Below the pieces are notes generated by a model. The model did not search any database. It saw nothing but the letters and a program-made list of their open reading frames with translations, and was not told where the DNA came from. The position numbers were made by a program, and so were the translations under genes. From positions 1 through 63,109 of the forward strand of contig NZ_LZLE01000130.1 of NCBI RefSeq assembly GCF_001673155.1: a stretch of 63,109 nt of DNA. The letters are read 5' to 3'. Of this stretch, positions 55,786-63,109 are shown piece by piece (the first letter of the stretch is position 1; each line of letters begins with the position of its first letter). The stretch comes from Mycobacterium sp. 1423905.2 (lineage in GTDB: Bacteria; Actinomycetota; Actinomycetes; Mycobacteriales; Mycobacteriaceae).

Positions 55786-55928
55786 GCCTGACTCCCAAGA
55801 ATGGCCGAACAGTGCTGCCGCGTACCCTACCGCGGACCCGATCCGCAGTTGCAGGCCCGGGATCTACCGGAACGCTGGTCCGCCAGATTTTTGCAACTCT
55901 TGCGCAGGACCTATGACGGACTGCGATC

Positions 55929-57215
55929 ATGCTCGGTATGGCGCAACCGTCTGTTCTGACTGCCGAAAATGGCTTACCGTCCGGCGTGCAAGGTGCGTGC
56001 GATTCGCGTTTTCTTTCGGTCATTCGGGCATTTGCTGGGCTCTACCCGGGACGCAAGTTCGGCGGGGGAGCGCTGTCGGTGTACATCGACGGTCGACAGG
56101 TTGTCGACGTGTGGACGGGTTACTCCGACCGCAGCGGTGAGATCGCGTGGACCGCCGACACGGCAGCCATGGTTTTCTCGGCCACTAAAGGCTTAGCCGC
56201 CACCATCATTCACCGATTGGTCGACCGCGGGCTGCTGGCCTATGACGCTCCGGTCGCCGAATACTGGCCGGAATTCGGAGCCAACGGTAAGGACGAGATC
56301 ACGGTCAGCGATGTGTTACGCCATCGCGCCGGACTCTCCCACCTCAAGGGTGTCGGCAAAGACGAGATCATGAATCACCTCCTGATGGAGGAGCGGCTGG
56401 CCGCGGCGCCGTTGGATCGAATGCATGGAAAAATGGCGTATCACGCGATCACCTACGGTTGGTTGTTGTCGGGCCTGGCCCGCGCCGTGACCGGCAAAGG
56501 AATGCGCGAATTGTTTCGCGAAGAGCTTGCCCGTCCGCTCGACACCGACGGCCTGCACCTCGGCCGCCCGCCGGGTGACGCGCCGACCAAGGTGGCGCAG
56601 ACGTTGGTGCCCCAAGCCAAGATTCCCACGCCGCTGCTGGACTTCATCGCGCCCAAGGTCGCCGGGCTTTCGTTCTCAGGTCTGCTCGGCTCGATCTACT
56701 TCCCGGGCATCCTGTCGATGTTGCAGGACGACATGCCGTTTTTGGACGGTGAACTGCCGGCGGTCAATGGAGTGGTCACGGCGCGCGCATTGGCCAAGAC
56801 CTATGCGGCGTTGGCCAACGACGGCGTGATCGACGGCATCCGGCTGCTGTCCTCGGACGCGGTGGCGAACATGAGGGGGAAGGCCGAGCTTTGGCCCGAC
56901 TTCAACCTCGGGATTCCTTTCACCTACCACCAGGGTTATCAATCCTCGCCAGTGCCAGGGTTTCTGGACGGATACGGGCACATCGGCCTGGGCGGAACGG
57001 TGGGGTGGGCAGACCCGGACACCGGCAGCGCATTCGGCTACGTACACAACCGGCTGCTGACGATGTTGCTGTTCGACGTGGGATCATTTGCGGGGTTGGC
57101 GCCGCTGTTGACCAACGCGGTCTCGGCGGCTCGCGAAGACGATCCGCAACAGGTACCGCACTTCGGGGCGCCCTACCACGATCCCGCCGAGCACGAGCCC
57201 GCCGCCGGCGAGTAA
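55929..57215 (+). CDS. lipD: Beta-lactamase-like serine esterase (LipD-like, Rv1923)
   Basis: 428 residues from ATG 55929 (or ATG 55938). Class C beta-lactamase/esterase motifs are FSATKGLAATI (SxxK nucleophile), YHAITYGW (Tyr general base, YxN position) and HIGLGGTVGWADP near the C-terminus in place of KTG. No signal peptide is visible, so it may act in the cytosol or leave by another route. LipD of M. tuberculosis (446 aa) is a stress-induced lipase. Gene order to fadD31 agrees with that assignment. Confidence 0.83.
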   Translation: MLGMAQPSVLTAENGLPSGVQGACDSRFLSVIRAFAGLYPGRKFGGGALSVYIDGRQVVDVWTGYSDRSGEIAWTADTAAMVFSATKGLAATIIHRLVDRGLLAYDAPVAEYWPEFGANGKDEITVSDVLRHRAGLSHLKGVGKDEIMNHLLMEERLAAAPLDRMHGKMAYHAITYGWLLSGLARAVTGKGMRELFREELARPLDTDGLHLGRPPGDAPTKVAQTLVPQAKIPTPLLDFIAPKVAGLSFSGLLGSIYFPGILSMLQDDMPFLDGELPAVNGVVTARALAKTYAALANDGVIDGIRLLSSDAVANMRGKAELWPDFNLGIPFTYHQGYQSSPVPGFLDGYGHIGLGGTVGWADPDTGSAFGYVHNRLLTMLLFDVGSFAGLAPLLTNAVSAAREDDPQQVPHFGAPYHDPAEHEPAAGE

Positions 57216-57228
57216 CCGGTCCTGGCGC

Positions 57229-57242
57229 AACGGCGCGCCGTT
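57229..57242. terminator. Palindrome within a larger hairpin between convergent genes
   Basis: AACGGCGCGCCGTT is a perfect 14-bp palindrome, enclosed by GGCGC (57224-57228) and GCGCC (57248-57252). It lies between the lipD stop and the convergent membrane protein stop and may terminate transcription from both sides. Confidence 0.45.
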
Positions 57243-57283
57243 TGTACGCGCCGCACGGCGTGGCGGTCCGCAGACACGCACGC

Positions 57284-57703
57284 TCACCACGCGGTGAACA
57301 GCCATACCAGGGCGACGAGGAGCAGCAGCAGCGCCACCCAGATGGCCGTGCGAGTCAATCGTGATTGACGACTAAACCACTGGCGCAACAGGACAAATCG
57401 CCAATCAGTCCACGCGTATGCCCGTGCGGCCCAATCAGCTTCGACCGCCAGCAATCGAAACGCGATCAGCAGGGCAGGGATGCCCAGCTCTGGAAGCACC
57501 ACGATCAACGGGACCGATGCGACCAACAAGACCACGCCGAGTGCGGCGAGGAAAGCGCGCAGCGGCGCCGGCCGGGTGCGACCACGCTCCCGGTAGGCGA
57601 GCACCCGAGCAAGGGCAGCATCGCGCGTTGCGGCGCGGTCAGGATCGGGTGGATCCACGAATGCTCCTACTCGGCGAGGTTGGCCTGCATGGACTTTAGT
57701 CAC
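57284..57703 (-). CDS. TM helix protein (Rv1924c-like), TIGR02611-type
   Basis: 139 residues; Rv1924c has 126. Three hydrophobic segments are evident: about 45-65 (PLRAFLAALGVVLLVASVPLIVVLPELG), 68-85 (PALLIAFRLLAVEA) and 118-138 (TAIWVALLLLLVALVWLFTAW). RDAALARVLAYRERGR is a charged N-terminal helix. The central arrangement with VVLPELGIPALLIAFRLLA resembles the putative transmembrane PGPGW-type proteins of actinobacteria. The function is unknown. It is divergent from fadD31 (90 bp). Confidence 0.7.
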   Translation of the reverse strand: MTKVHAGQPRRVGAFVDPPDPDRAATRDAALARVLAYRERGRTRPAPLRAFLAALGVVLLVASVPLIVVLPELGIPALLIAFRLLAVEADWAARAYAWTDWRFVLLRQWFSRQSRLTRTAIWVALLLLLVALVWLFTAW

Positions 57704-57793
57704 TCGCGGTGGCGACCTGACTCCAGTCGAGGGTGCTCAGCGACACATAGTGCGTGCCCCGGCGAGTGCTGACGGTCTTTATAGACTGCAAAC

Positions 57794-59623
57794 ATGGGTC
57801 GGGACGCGTCGGTTCGGGCTGGCTTGTTGCAGATCGAGGACTGCCTCGATAGCAACGGCGCCATCGTGCTACCGCCGGGCACCACGCTGATATCCCTGAT
57901 CGAACGCAACATCAAGTATGTCGGCGACGCCGTCGCCTACCGCTACCTCGATTACAGCGGTGCGGGCGACTGTCACGCGTTCGAAGTGACCTGGGCCGAA
58001 TTCGGAGCGCGGATAGCCGCCATAGGTGCCCGCGTCCAGCAGTTTGCGGGTGCTGGCGAGCGCGTCGCCATCTTGGCGCCCCAGGGTATCCACTACGTGG
58101 CCGGCTTCTACGCGGCCATCAAAGCCGGCACCATCGCGGTGCCGCTGTTCGCTCCCGAATTGCCCGGTCACGTTGAACGCCTCGACACCGCCTTGCATGA
58201 TTCGCAGCCGACGGCCGTGCTGACCACGGCGGCGGCCAAAGGCGCAGTCGAGAACTTCTTGAACAACCGGGTCGGTCTGCGCAAGCCCGAGGTCTTGGTC
58301 ATCGACCAGATACCCGACTCCGCCGGTGATTTGCTCGCCCCCGTGGAGTTGGACATCGACGCCGTTTCACACCTGCAGTACACATCCGGCGCGACACGGC
58401 CACCGGTCGGCGTGGAGATCACTCACCGCGCGGTCGGCACCAACCTGGTGCAAATGATCCTGTCCATCGACCTGCTCAACCGGAACACCCACGGCGTCAG
58501 TTGGTTACCGCTCTACCACGACATGGGCCTGTCGATGATCGGCTTCCCGGCGGTCTACGGAGGTCACTCCACACTGATGTCCCCGACCGCCTTCGTCCGC
58601 CGACCCTTGCGGTGGATCCACGCGCTGTCGGAAGGATCGAAAACCGGGCGGGTGGTCACCGCGGCACCGAACTTCGCCTATGAGTGGGCCGCCCAACGCG
58701 GGCTGCCCGCCGAGGGTGATGACGTCAATCTGCGCAATGTCGTGCTGATCATCGGTTCCGAACCGGTCAGCATCGACGCCGTGACGACTTTCGAGAAGGC
58801 GTTCGCACCCTATGGATTACCGCGAACGGCATTCAAGCCTTCCTACGGCATCGCCGAGGCCACGCTCATGGTCGCGACCATCGACCATGCCGCGCAGACA
58901 TCGGTGGTTTATCTCGACCGGACTCAACTCGGCGCGAATATGGCCATACCGGTGTCCGCCGATGCACCTAACGCGGTGGCGCAGGTGTCGTGTGGTCAAG
59001 TCGCCCGCAGCCTGTGGGCCACCATCGTCAACCCCGCAACCGGTGCCGAATTGCCCGACGGCCACGTCGGTGAAGTGTGGTTGCAGGGCGACAACGTGGG
59101 CCGCGGTTACTGGGGACGACCAGAGGACACCCGGGCGACGTTCGGCGGCAGGCTGCAATCGCCGCTCATCGAAGGCGGGCACGCCGAGGGCGCTGACCTC
59201 GACGGGAGTTGGTTGCGCACCGGTGATTTCGGGGTCTACCTTGACGGCGAGCTCTACATAACCGGGCGCATCGCCGACTTGATCACCGTCGACGGGTTCC
59301 ACCACTACCCGCAAGACATCGAGGCCACCACCGCAGCGGCCTCGCCCATGATCCGGCGCGGATATGTCACAGCCTTCGCCGTACCGGGAGACGCCGGCAA
59401 CCAAGTCGTGGTGATCGTGGCCGAGCGTGCGGCCGGCACCGGTCGCGCCGACCCAGCACCGGCCATCGAGGCGATCCGCGCGGCGGTGTCCCAACGCCAT
59501 GGGCTCGACGTCGCCGACGTGACATTGCTACCGGCCGGAGCCATTCCACGCACGACGAGCGGCAAGTTGGCGCGGCGGGCCTGCCGCACCCAATACCTCA
59601 GCGGCACACTGGGTGTCCGCTAG
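57794..59623 (+). CDS. fadD31: Fatty-acyl-AMP ligase FadD31
   Basis: 609 residues, close to Rv1925 (620). LQYTSGATRPPVGVEITHRAV is the FAAL-type A3 motif. The region VSWLPLYHDMGLSMIGFPAVYGGHSTLMSPTAFVRRP is the FAAL hallmark, and the C-terminal hinge (RTGDFGVYLDGELYITGRIADLITVDG) and Lys (PRTTSGKLARRAC) are intact. FAALs form acyl-adenylates and pass the acyl chain to an acyl carrier protein or polyketide synthase instead of CoA. No PKS is in the window, so the partner is elsewhere. DUF2071-like and SDR genes lie downstream. Confidence 0.93.
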   Translation: MGRDASVRAGLLQIEDCLDSNGAIVLPPGTTLISLIERNIKYVGDAVAYRYLDYSGAGDCHAFEVTWAEFGARIAAIGARVQQFAGAGERVAILAPQGIHYVAGFYAAIKAGTIAVPLFAPELPGHVERLDTALHDSQPTAVLTTAAAKGAVENFLNNRVGLRKPEVLVIDQIPDSAGDLLAPVELDIDAVSHLQYTSGATRPPVGVEITHRAVGTNLVQMILSIDLLNRNTHGVSWLPLYHDMGLSMIGFPAVYGGHSTLMSPTAFVRRPLRWIHALSEGSKTGRVVTAAPNFAYEWAAQRGLPAEGDDVNLRNVVLIIGSEPVSIDAVTTFEKAFAPYGLPRTAFKPSYGIAEATLMVATIDHAAQTSVVYLDRTQLGANMAIPVSADAPNAVAQVSCGQVARSLWATIVNPATGAELPDGHVGEVWLQGDNVGRGYWGRPEDTRATFGGRLQSPLIEGGHAEGADLDGSWLRTGDFGVYLDGELYITGRIADLITVDGFHHYPQDIEATTAAASPMIRRGYVTAFAVPGDAGNQVVVIVAERAAGTGRADPAPAIEAIRAAVSQRHGLDVADVTLLPAGAIPRTTSGKLARRACRTQYLSGTLGVR

Positions 59624-59665
59624 CAACGACATGCCGCACGCGGCCCCACGGAGGAGCGAGCCAGG

Positions 59666-60400
59666 ATGAGCCCGCGGTTAGCGGGATTCCCGGTCACTCC
59701 GCCGCCCTTGACCGGTCCGGTGATCCTCGATCAGGATTGGCGCGATTTGGCCTTCGTGCATTGGCCGGTACGGCCCGAGAGTGTCGAACACATGTACCCG
59801 CCCGGAACCCGGCCCGACGTTTTCGCCGACGGAATGACATATGTGGCGCTGGTTCCCTTCCTGCTCTGTGACACCACGCTGGGCCCCGCACTGCCGTTGC
59901 CGTATGTCGGTACCTTCCTCGAAACCAACATTCGCCTGTATTCCATCGACGATGCTGGGCGCCACGGTGTGCTCTTCCGGTCGCTGGATACTGCGCGCTT
60001 GGCCGTTGTTCCCGTCACGCGTACCGCCCTCGGCATCCCGTACACCTGGGCCAGGATGCGAATGACGAAGTCGGACAACGTGATCACTTATCAAAGCGTG
60101 CGACGCTGGCCGCGACGCGGGTTGCGCAGCCTGCTGCGCATCAGGGTCGAGGAGGTGGTCGAGCCGACACCATTGGAGATCTGGCTCACGGCCCGCTGGG
60201 GAGCGCATACGCGCAAGGCAGGCCGGACGTGGTGGGTACCCAACGAGCATGATCCGTGGCCACTGCGGACTGCGGATATCGTCGAACTGCACGATGATTT
60301 GTTGCACGCAAGCGGGGTGCAACCGGCCGGTAAGCCACTGCGGGCGTTGTTCTCCGCGGGCGTCCGAGCCCGGTTCGGCCGTCCGTGCCGGGTGACTTAG
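59666..60400 (+). CDS. DUF2071 (YqjF-like) protein (Rv1927-like)
   Basis: 244 residues; Rv1927 has 257. HWPVRPESVEHMYPPGTRPDVFADGMTYVALVPF and ETNIRLYSIDDAGRHGVLFRSLDTARLAVVPV are DUF2071 signatures, a fold related to acetoacetate decarboxylase. The function is unknown. CACGGAGGAGCGAGCC gives a strong ribosome binding site before ATG 59666, 42 bp after fadD31. The mpt63 gene (Rv1926c) that lies between these two genes in M. tuberculosis is absent. Its stop overlaps the stop of the convergent gene. Confidence 0.8.
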   Translation: MSPRLAGFPVTPPPLTGPVILDQDWRDLAFVHWPVRPESVEHMYPPGTRPDVFADGMTYVALVPFLLCDTTLGPALPLPYVGTFLETNIRLYSIDDAGRHGVLFRSLDTARLAVVPVTRTALGIPYTWARMRMTKSDNVITYQSVRRWPRRGLRSLLRIRVEEVVEPTPLEIWLTARWGAHTRKAGRTWWVPNEHDPWPLRTADIVELHDDLLHASGVQPAGKPLRALFSAGVRARFGRPCRVT

Positions 60401-60837
60401 TACGCCAGCACGTGGAAATGCCCACGAGGGCAGTGACCCTCGATACCCTTAAACGGGTCGTCATCGAATTCGCGCCATACCCAGTGACTTCCGCAGTAAC
60501 TCGCCACACATTCCGAGCAGTGGAACGGCGCATAACTATGACTCAAGCGGTACAGGGCTGACGCGTCGGCGTCCGAGATCGCTTGCGCAGCAAGCTCGAT
60601 GCGGTCTCCGGAAAGCGGATGACTGGTCAGGACGAAGAAGGTATCGACGACCAGAGCGGCCTGGCCTTCGGGCCGCTCCAAAATGTCCAACTCGGCCAAC
60701 GCTTGCAGAGCCGGCCGGCCGGTGGCGCTCACCGCGTCAGCCGGGCTGGCGAGCCAGATCCATCCTGCGGCCTCTCCGCAGCTGGCGCACTGGAAGCGGG
60801 CGTGGTGGCCGACCGCCTCAGGGACAGATGTAGCCAC
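60397..60837 (-). CDS. Hypothetical protein with CxxC metal-binding motifs
   Basis: 146 residues from GTG 60837, which lies inside the 3' end of the SDR gene (20-bp overlap), so the pair is cotranscribed. Candidate zinc ligands are CASC (17, 20) near the N-terminus and FHCSECVASYCGSHW ... HCPRGH near the C-terminus. It has no membrane segment. It may be a rubredoxin/zinc-ribbon-like fold with a helical middle. I recognise no family, and no counterpart is recalled next to Rv1928c. Confidence 0.65.
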   Translation of the reverse strand: MATSVPEAVGHHARFQCASCGEAAGWIWLASPADAVSATGRPALQALAELDILERPEGQAALVVDTFFVLTSHPLSGDRIELAAQAISDADASALYRLSHSYAPFHCSECVASYCGSHWVWREFDDDPFKGIEGHCPRGHFHVLAY

Positions 60838-61585
60838 CGTCGATCACGATGTCGGAACCGGTCATGTAACCAGACGCGGCGCTGGCCAGATAGATGTAGA
60901 GACCGGTGAGCTCTTCGGGCCGCCCCAGCCGTCCCACCGGAATTTTCGGCTCCCAGCGTCTGTGGTAGTCGGCCAGCGGCTCGACCAACTCGGTGAGGAT
61001 GTAGCCGGGGCTGACGCTGTTGACCCGTATGTTGTGTTGGGCAAATTCCACCGCCATCGCCTTGGTCAAGTGAATGACGGCCGCTTTGGATGCGCAGTAG
61101 TGGCCGACGTGTTGCGGCACGTTGATGATGTGACCCGACATCGACGCCGTGGTGATGATGACCCCGCCCTCACCTTGGCGCACCATGGCCTTGGCCGCGG
61201 CCTGGGCGGTGAGGAAAACACCAGTGACATTGGTGTTTTGGATTGTCTGGAACTCTTGCGGCGCCATGTCCAATAGCGGCGTGTCGGTGATGATGCCGGC
61301 ATTGCACACCGCGATGTCGATTCCGCCGAATTCGGCGGTCACTCGATCCAGCATTTCGTCGACTTGGTCGGGCGACGTGACGTCGCAGCCGATGGACACG
61401 GCTCGACCTCCGGCAGCGGCGATCTCGCCGACCACCTCGTCCAAACCGCGCGGATTGCGTGCCGCGACGGCCACTTCCGCGCCCGCGTCGGCATAGGCTA
61501 GCGCCACTTGTTTTCCGATGCCGCTCGAGCCTCCGGTGACCAGAGCCCGCTTACCGCGCAGATTGAACAGGTCCAAGACACTCAT
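60818..61585 (-). CDS. Short-chain dehydrogenase/reductase (Rv1928c-like)
   Basis: 255 residues, identical in length to Rv1928c. VTGGSSGIGKQVALAYADAGAEVAVAARNPRG shows the TGxxxGIG motif and Ala-Arg after strand 2, suggesting NADP. CNAG, TTASMSGHIINVP and YCASKAAVIHLTKAMA provide the active-site Ser, Tyr and Lys. The C-terminal SGYMTGSDIVIDGGYI is standard for gluconate/3-oxoacyl-reductase-like SDRs. The substrate is unknown. It is divergent from the SnoaL-like gene. Confidence 0.88.
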   Translation of the reverse strand: MSVLDLFNLRGKRALVTGGSSGIGKQVALAYADAGAEVAVAARNPRGLDEVVGEIAAAGGRAVSIGCDVTSPDQVDEMLDRVTAEFGGIDIAVCNAGIITDTPLLDMAPQEFQTIQNTNVTGVFLTAQAAAKAMVRQGEGGVIITTASMSGHIINVPQHVGHYCASKAAVIHLTKAMAVEFAQHNIRVNSVSPGYILTELVEPLADYHRRWEPKIPVGRLGRPEELTGLYIYLASAASGYMTGSDIVIDGGYICP

Positions 61586-61620
61586 GGTTAGACCCTTACC
61601 GCACGTCTACTGTGTCCGCT

Positions 61621-62097
61621 ATGGGCAAGTTCACCAGAGCTGAAGTCGAGCAAGCCGTTGACCACTACACAGCTGTCGTCGAAGGCTGCTCCGCTTCGGG
61701 CGACTGGCGCCCGTTCGCCGACCTGTTCACCGAGGATGTGGTTTATACCGAGCACCACTACGGGGTCTTCCACGGTCGCGAAGAAGTGCGCGACTGGATC
61801 GTTGCCGTGATGGCCCCGTTCCCGCATATGCGCTTCCCTTCGGACTGGATCGCCTACGACGGCGACAACGACGCTGTTGTCTTGCTGATCAAGAATTTGT
61901 TAGACCACCCCACCGACCCGAACGGTGAGCCGTTCTGGTTCCCGAATTGGACTCGGCTGGTTTATGCCGGCAACGGATTGTTCTCCAGCGAAGAAGACAT
62001 CTACAACCCCAACCGTGACGCCCCGAGAGCCGTGAGCGAATGGCTGCGCGCCGGAGGGCAGTTCGCCTCCGACCAGTTCCTGGCACCCCAGTCTTAA
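61621..62097 (+). CDS. SnoaL-like NTF2-fold protein
   Basis: 158 residues from ATG 61621; GTG 61612 is an alternative. TRAEVEQAVDHYTAVVEGCSASGDWRPFADLFTEDVVYTEH is the NTF2 first helix and strand, followed by YGVFHGREEVRDWIVAVM. Such proteins act as small cyclases, isomerases or dehydratases in polyketide and steroid pathways, but catalytic residues cannot be assigned. Its stop TAA overlaps that of the convergent DJ-1-like gene within TTAA 62094-62097. Confidence 0.78.
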   Translation: MGKFTRAEVEQAVDHYTAVVEGCSASGDWRPFADLFTEDVVYTEHHYGVFHGREEVRDWIVAVMAPFPHMRFPSDWIAYDGDNDAVVLLIKNLLDHPTDPNGEPFWFPNWTRLVYAGNGLFSSEEDIYNPNRDAPRAVSEWLRAGGQFASDQFLAPQS

Positions 62098-62822
62098 CGC
62101 GCTACCTTGCGACCACGTGACCGCGCGGCCGCCAATGCTTGGTCCCATGCGAGCAACGTTGCGGCCTTCAGATTCGCCGGTTTCACGCTGTCTTTCGATA
62201 ACAGCGCGGTGGCACCGGCCTTCGTCACCGTCGACGCCTTCGACATATGGCCCGAATCGAAAGGCGGCTGCGGGTCGTACTCGATCGCAAGCTGGATTGC
62301 CCGGGCACGGTTTTCTCCGCCGATCTGCCCCGCCAGCCACAACGCAAGGTCGAGTCCGGCTGAAACACCGGCACTGGTGACAATGTTGCCCTCGTGCACG
62401 ATGCGTTCGTCGGCGACGGGAACAGCACCGAAAGCTTTGAGCGCCGGAATGGTCAACCAATGCGAAGTCGCGCGTCGGTCTGTCAGAAGCCCAGCCGCTG
62501 CCAGAATCACCGAACCCGAGCACACCGACGTTGTCCAACTGGCGCTGCGGTGGGCTTGACGCAGCCACTCGAGCAGCTTCTCGTCTCGCGCGTGGATCGG
62601 AGTCGACGGGCCACCCGGTACCAGAATGACGTCCGGTGAGGCTGTTTCGGCCAGCGAGTGTGTCGCCCCGATGACCAGGACACCGGAGTCGGCGGTGATC
62701 GGTCCGGCTTCGTGCCAGACGAAGCGCACATCGGCGTTTGGCAGATTACGCAGTACTTCATACGGGCCGATCATGTCCAGCGCGGTGAATCCGGGGTAGG
62801 CGACGAAAGCGATCTGGGGCAT
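62094..62822 (-). CDS. DJ-1/PfpI-family protein (Rv1930c-like) with C-terminal extension
   Basis: 242 residues from the second ATG at 62822, preceded by GAAGGAG; the ATG at 62825 is too close. The DJ-1/PfpI domain (about 1-175) begins PQIAFVAYPGFTALDMIGPYEVL. It contains VPGGP and TTSVCSGSVILAAAGLL with the nucleophile-elbow Cys, followed by ATSHW with a partner His. The last 50 residues (SKASTVTKAGATALL ... RSRGRKVAR) are a basic extension, making it longer than the 174 aa of Rv1930c. Members include isonitrile hydratase-like enzymes and GATase-type regulators. An AraC regulator lies 16 bp upstream. Confidence 0.85.
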   Translation of the reverse strand: MPQIAFVAYPGFTALDMIGPYEVLRNLPNADVRFVWHEAGPITADSGVLVIGATHSLAETASPDVILVPGGPSTPIHARDEKLLEWLRQAHRSASWTTSVCSGSVILAAAGLLTDRRATSHWLTIPALKAFGAVPVADERIVHEGNIVTSAGVSAGLDLALWLAGQIGGENRARAIQLAIEYDPQPPFDSGHMSKASTVTKAGATALLSKDSVKPANLKAATLLAWDQALAAARSRGRKVAR

Positions 62823-62838
62823 CATGTTCTCCTTCGTG

Positions 62839-63109
62839 CTACGCGAACGCTTTGCGGTATTGGTCTGGTGGGACGCCGACTCGCCGAATGAAATTGCGAC
62901 GCATCGTTTCTGCGGTCCCGAAGCCGCACCTGGCGGCGATGGCCACCACCGTGTCATCGGTCTCTTCCAGCTGACGACGCGCGGCTTCGGTGCGCACACC
63001 ATCGAAGAACTGGCCCAACGGGCGGCGATGAGCCCGCGGCACTTCACTCGGGTATTCACCGACGAGGTGGGTGAGGCACCCGGCCAGTATGTCGAACGTG
63101 TGGGCACCG
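62839..63109 (-). CDS. AraC/FtrA-type regulator, C-terminal part, with internal inverted segment
   Basis: The minus-strand frame ends at TAG 62839-62841 and reads VRTEAARRQLEETDDTVVAI then ARCGFGTAETMRRNFIRRVG, the second HTH of AraC/GlxA-type regulators; it corresponds to Rv1931c. Upstream of VRTEAA the frame stays open but no longer resembles AraC. The expected first HTH (IEELAQRAAMSPRHFTRVF and EVGEAPGQYVERV) is encoded instead on the plus strand of 63000-63102. The gene therefore has its first HTH half inverted at the window edge. In normal form it would regulate the DJ-1-like gene next to it. Confidence 0.8.
   Translation of the reverse strand, partial: GAHTFDILAGCLTHLVGEYPSEVPRAHRRPLGQFFDGVRTEAARRQLEETDDTVVAIAARCGFGTAETMRRNFIRRVGVPPDQYRKAFA
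62995..63102. other. 108-bp inverted segment bounded by imperfect 11-bp inverted repeats
   Basis: The repeats are GGTGCGCACAC (62989-62999) and GTGTGGGCACC (63098-63108), 10 of 11 complementary. Flipping 62995-63102 restores an uninterrupted AraC frame (GAHTIEEL ... QYVERV-RTEAARR). The unit is 36 codons long and in phase, so neither orientation creates a stop. The window ends one base beyond the right repeat. Confidence 0.7.

Noticed and set aside
62989..63109. Two separate AraC genes in opposite orientation meeting at the window end
   Set aside because: The two pieces join into exactly one continuous AraC HTH region with no missing or duplicated residue, so a split single gene explains the data better.

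Overview
The window is GC-rich actinobacterial DNA from a mycobacterium. It carries an antigen 85B gene, a resuscitation-promoting factor (rpfC type), a PPE-MPTR protein, CYP140, LppE-type lipoprotein, full-length isocitrate lyase 2 and a FAAL-type fadD31. Recalled from memory, gene order follows M. tuberculosis H37Rv Rv1874 to Rv1931c almost throughout, with several blocks lost and inserted. The mixture fits a slow-growing non-tuberculous mycobacterium; the species cannot be told from the window alone.

Layout. 1-336: C-terminal end of an oxyR-type regulator. 346-3237: EthD-like protein, PPOX-fold protein, crotonase, then the iron store genes bfd and bfrA, divergent over two tandem iron boxes. 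3350-9784: MFS exporter fused to a winged-helix-like domain, CMD protein, glnA3, an amidohydrolase overlapping glnA3 by 4 bp, an acyltransferase and an SRPBCC protein. 9781-12525: SnoaL-like protein, a frameshifted dienelactone hydrolase-like lipoprotein and cyp140. 12585-17322: leftward run of lppE, SDR, SRPBCC, rpfC and secreted chorismate mutase, a rightward membrane protein, then fbpB. 17739-20729: proline-rich membrane protein, YceI protein and alcohol dehydrogenase. 20752-30205: a block with a steroid-catabolism flavour, holding a CYP125 paralogue, nitronate monooxygenase, FabG3-like SDR, Baeyer-Villiger monooxygenase, dehydrogenase and nitrilase; two KstR-type operators lie in it. 30177-37596: methyltransferase, dtd, thiamine-binding-like protein, cinA, nanT-like transporter, amidohydrolase, crotonase, STAS protein and a secreted protein. 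37738-44379: a block standing where M. tuberculosis has katG-furA; it encodes nitroreductase, NIPSNAP-like protein, acyl-CoA synthetase, nitronate monooxygenase, tautomerase and a LysR regulator. 44425-49336: fadB5-like reductase, MBL-fold hydrolase and full-length isocitrate lyase 2 behind a CRP-type site. 49345-53245: a repeat-rich PPE protein and a glycine-rich lipoprotein. 53383-63109: a frameshifted LLM oxidoreductase, LipD-like esterase, fadD31, DUF2071-like protein, SDR, SnoaL-like protein, DJ-1/PfpI protein and the end of an AraC regulator.

Main points for a second look. (1) At the right edge a 108-bp piece of the AraC gene, encoding its first HTH half, is inverted between 11-bp imperfect inverted repeats; both orientations keep the frame open. 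It is either an invertible switch or an assembly artefact. (2) KstR-type operators precede the CYP125 paralogue and the nitronate monooxygenase. (3) A nitro/nitronate catabolic-looking cluster occupies the katG-furA site. (4) Two genes carry single-base frameshifts that remove catalytic parts. (5) glnA3 and its overlapping amidohydrolase look like the fungal FluG fusion split into two genes. No tRNA, rRNA, CRISPR array, transposase or integrase was recognised.
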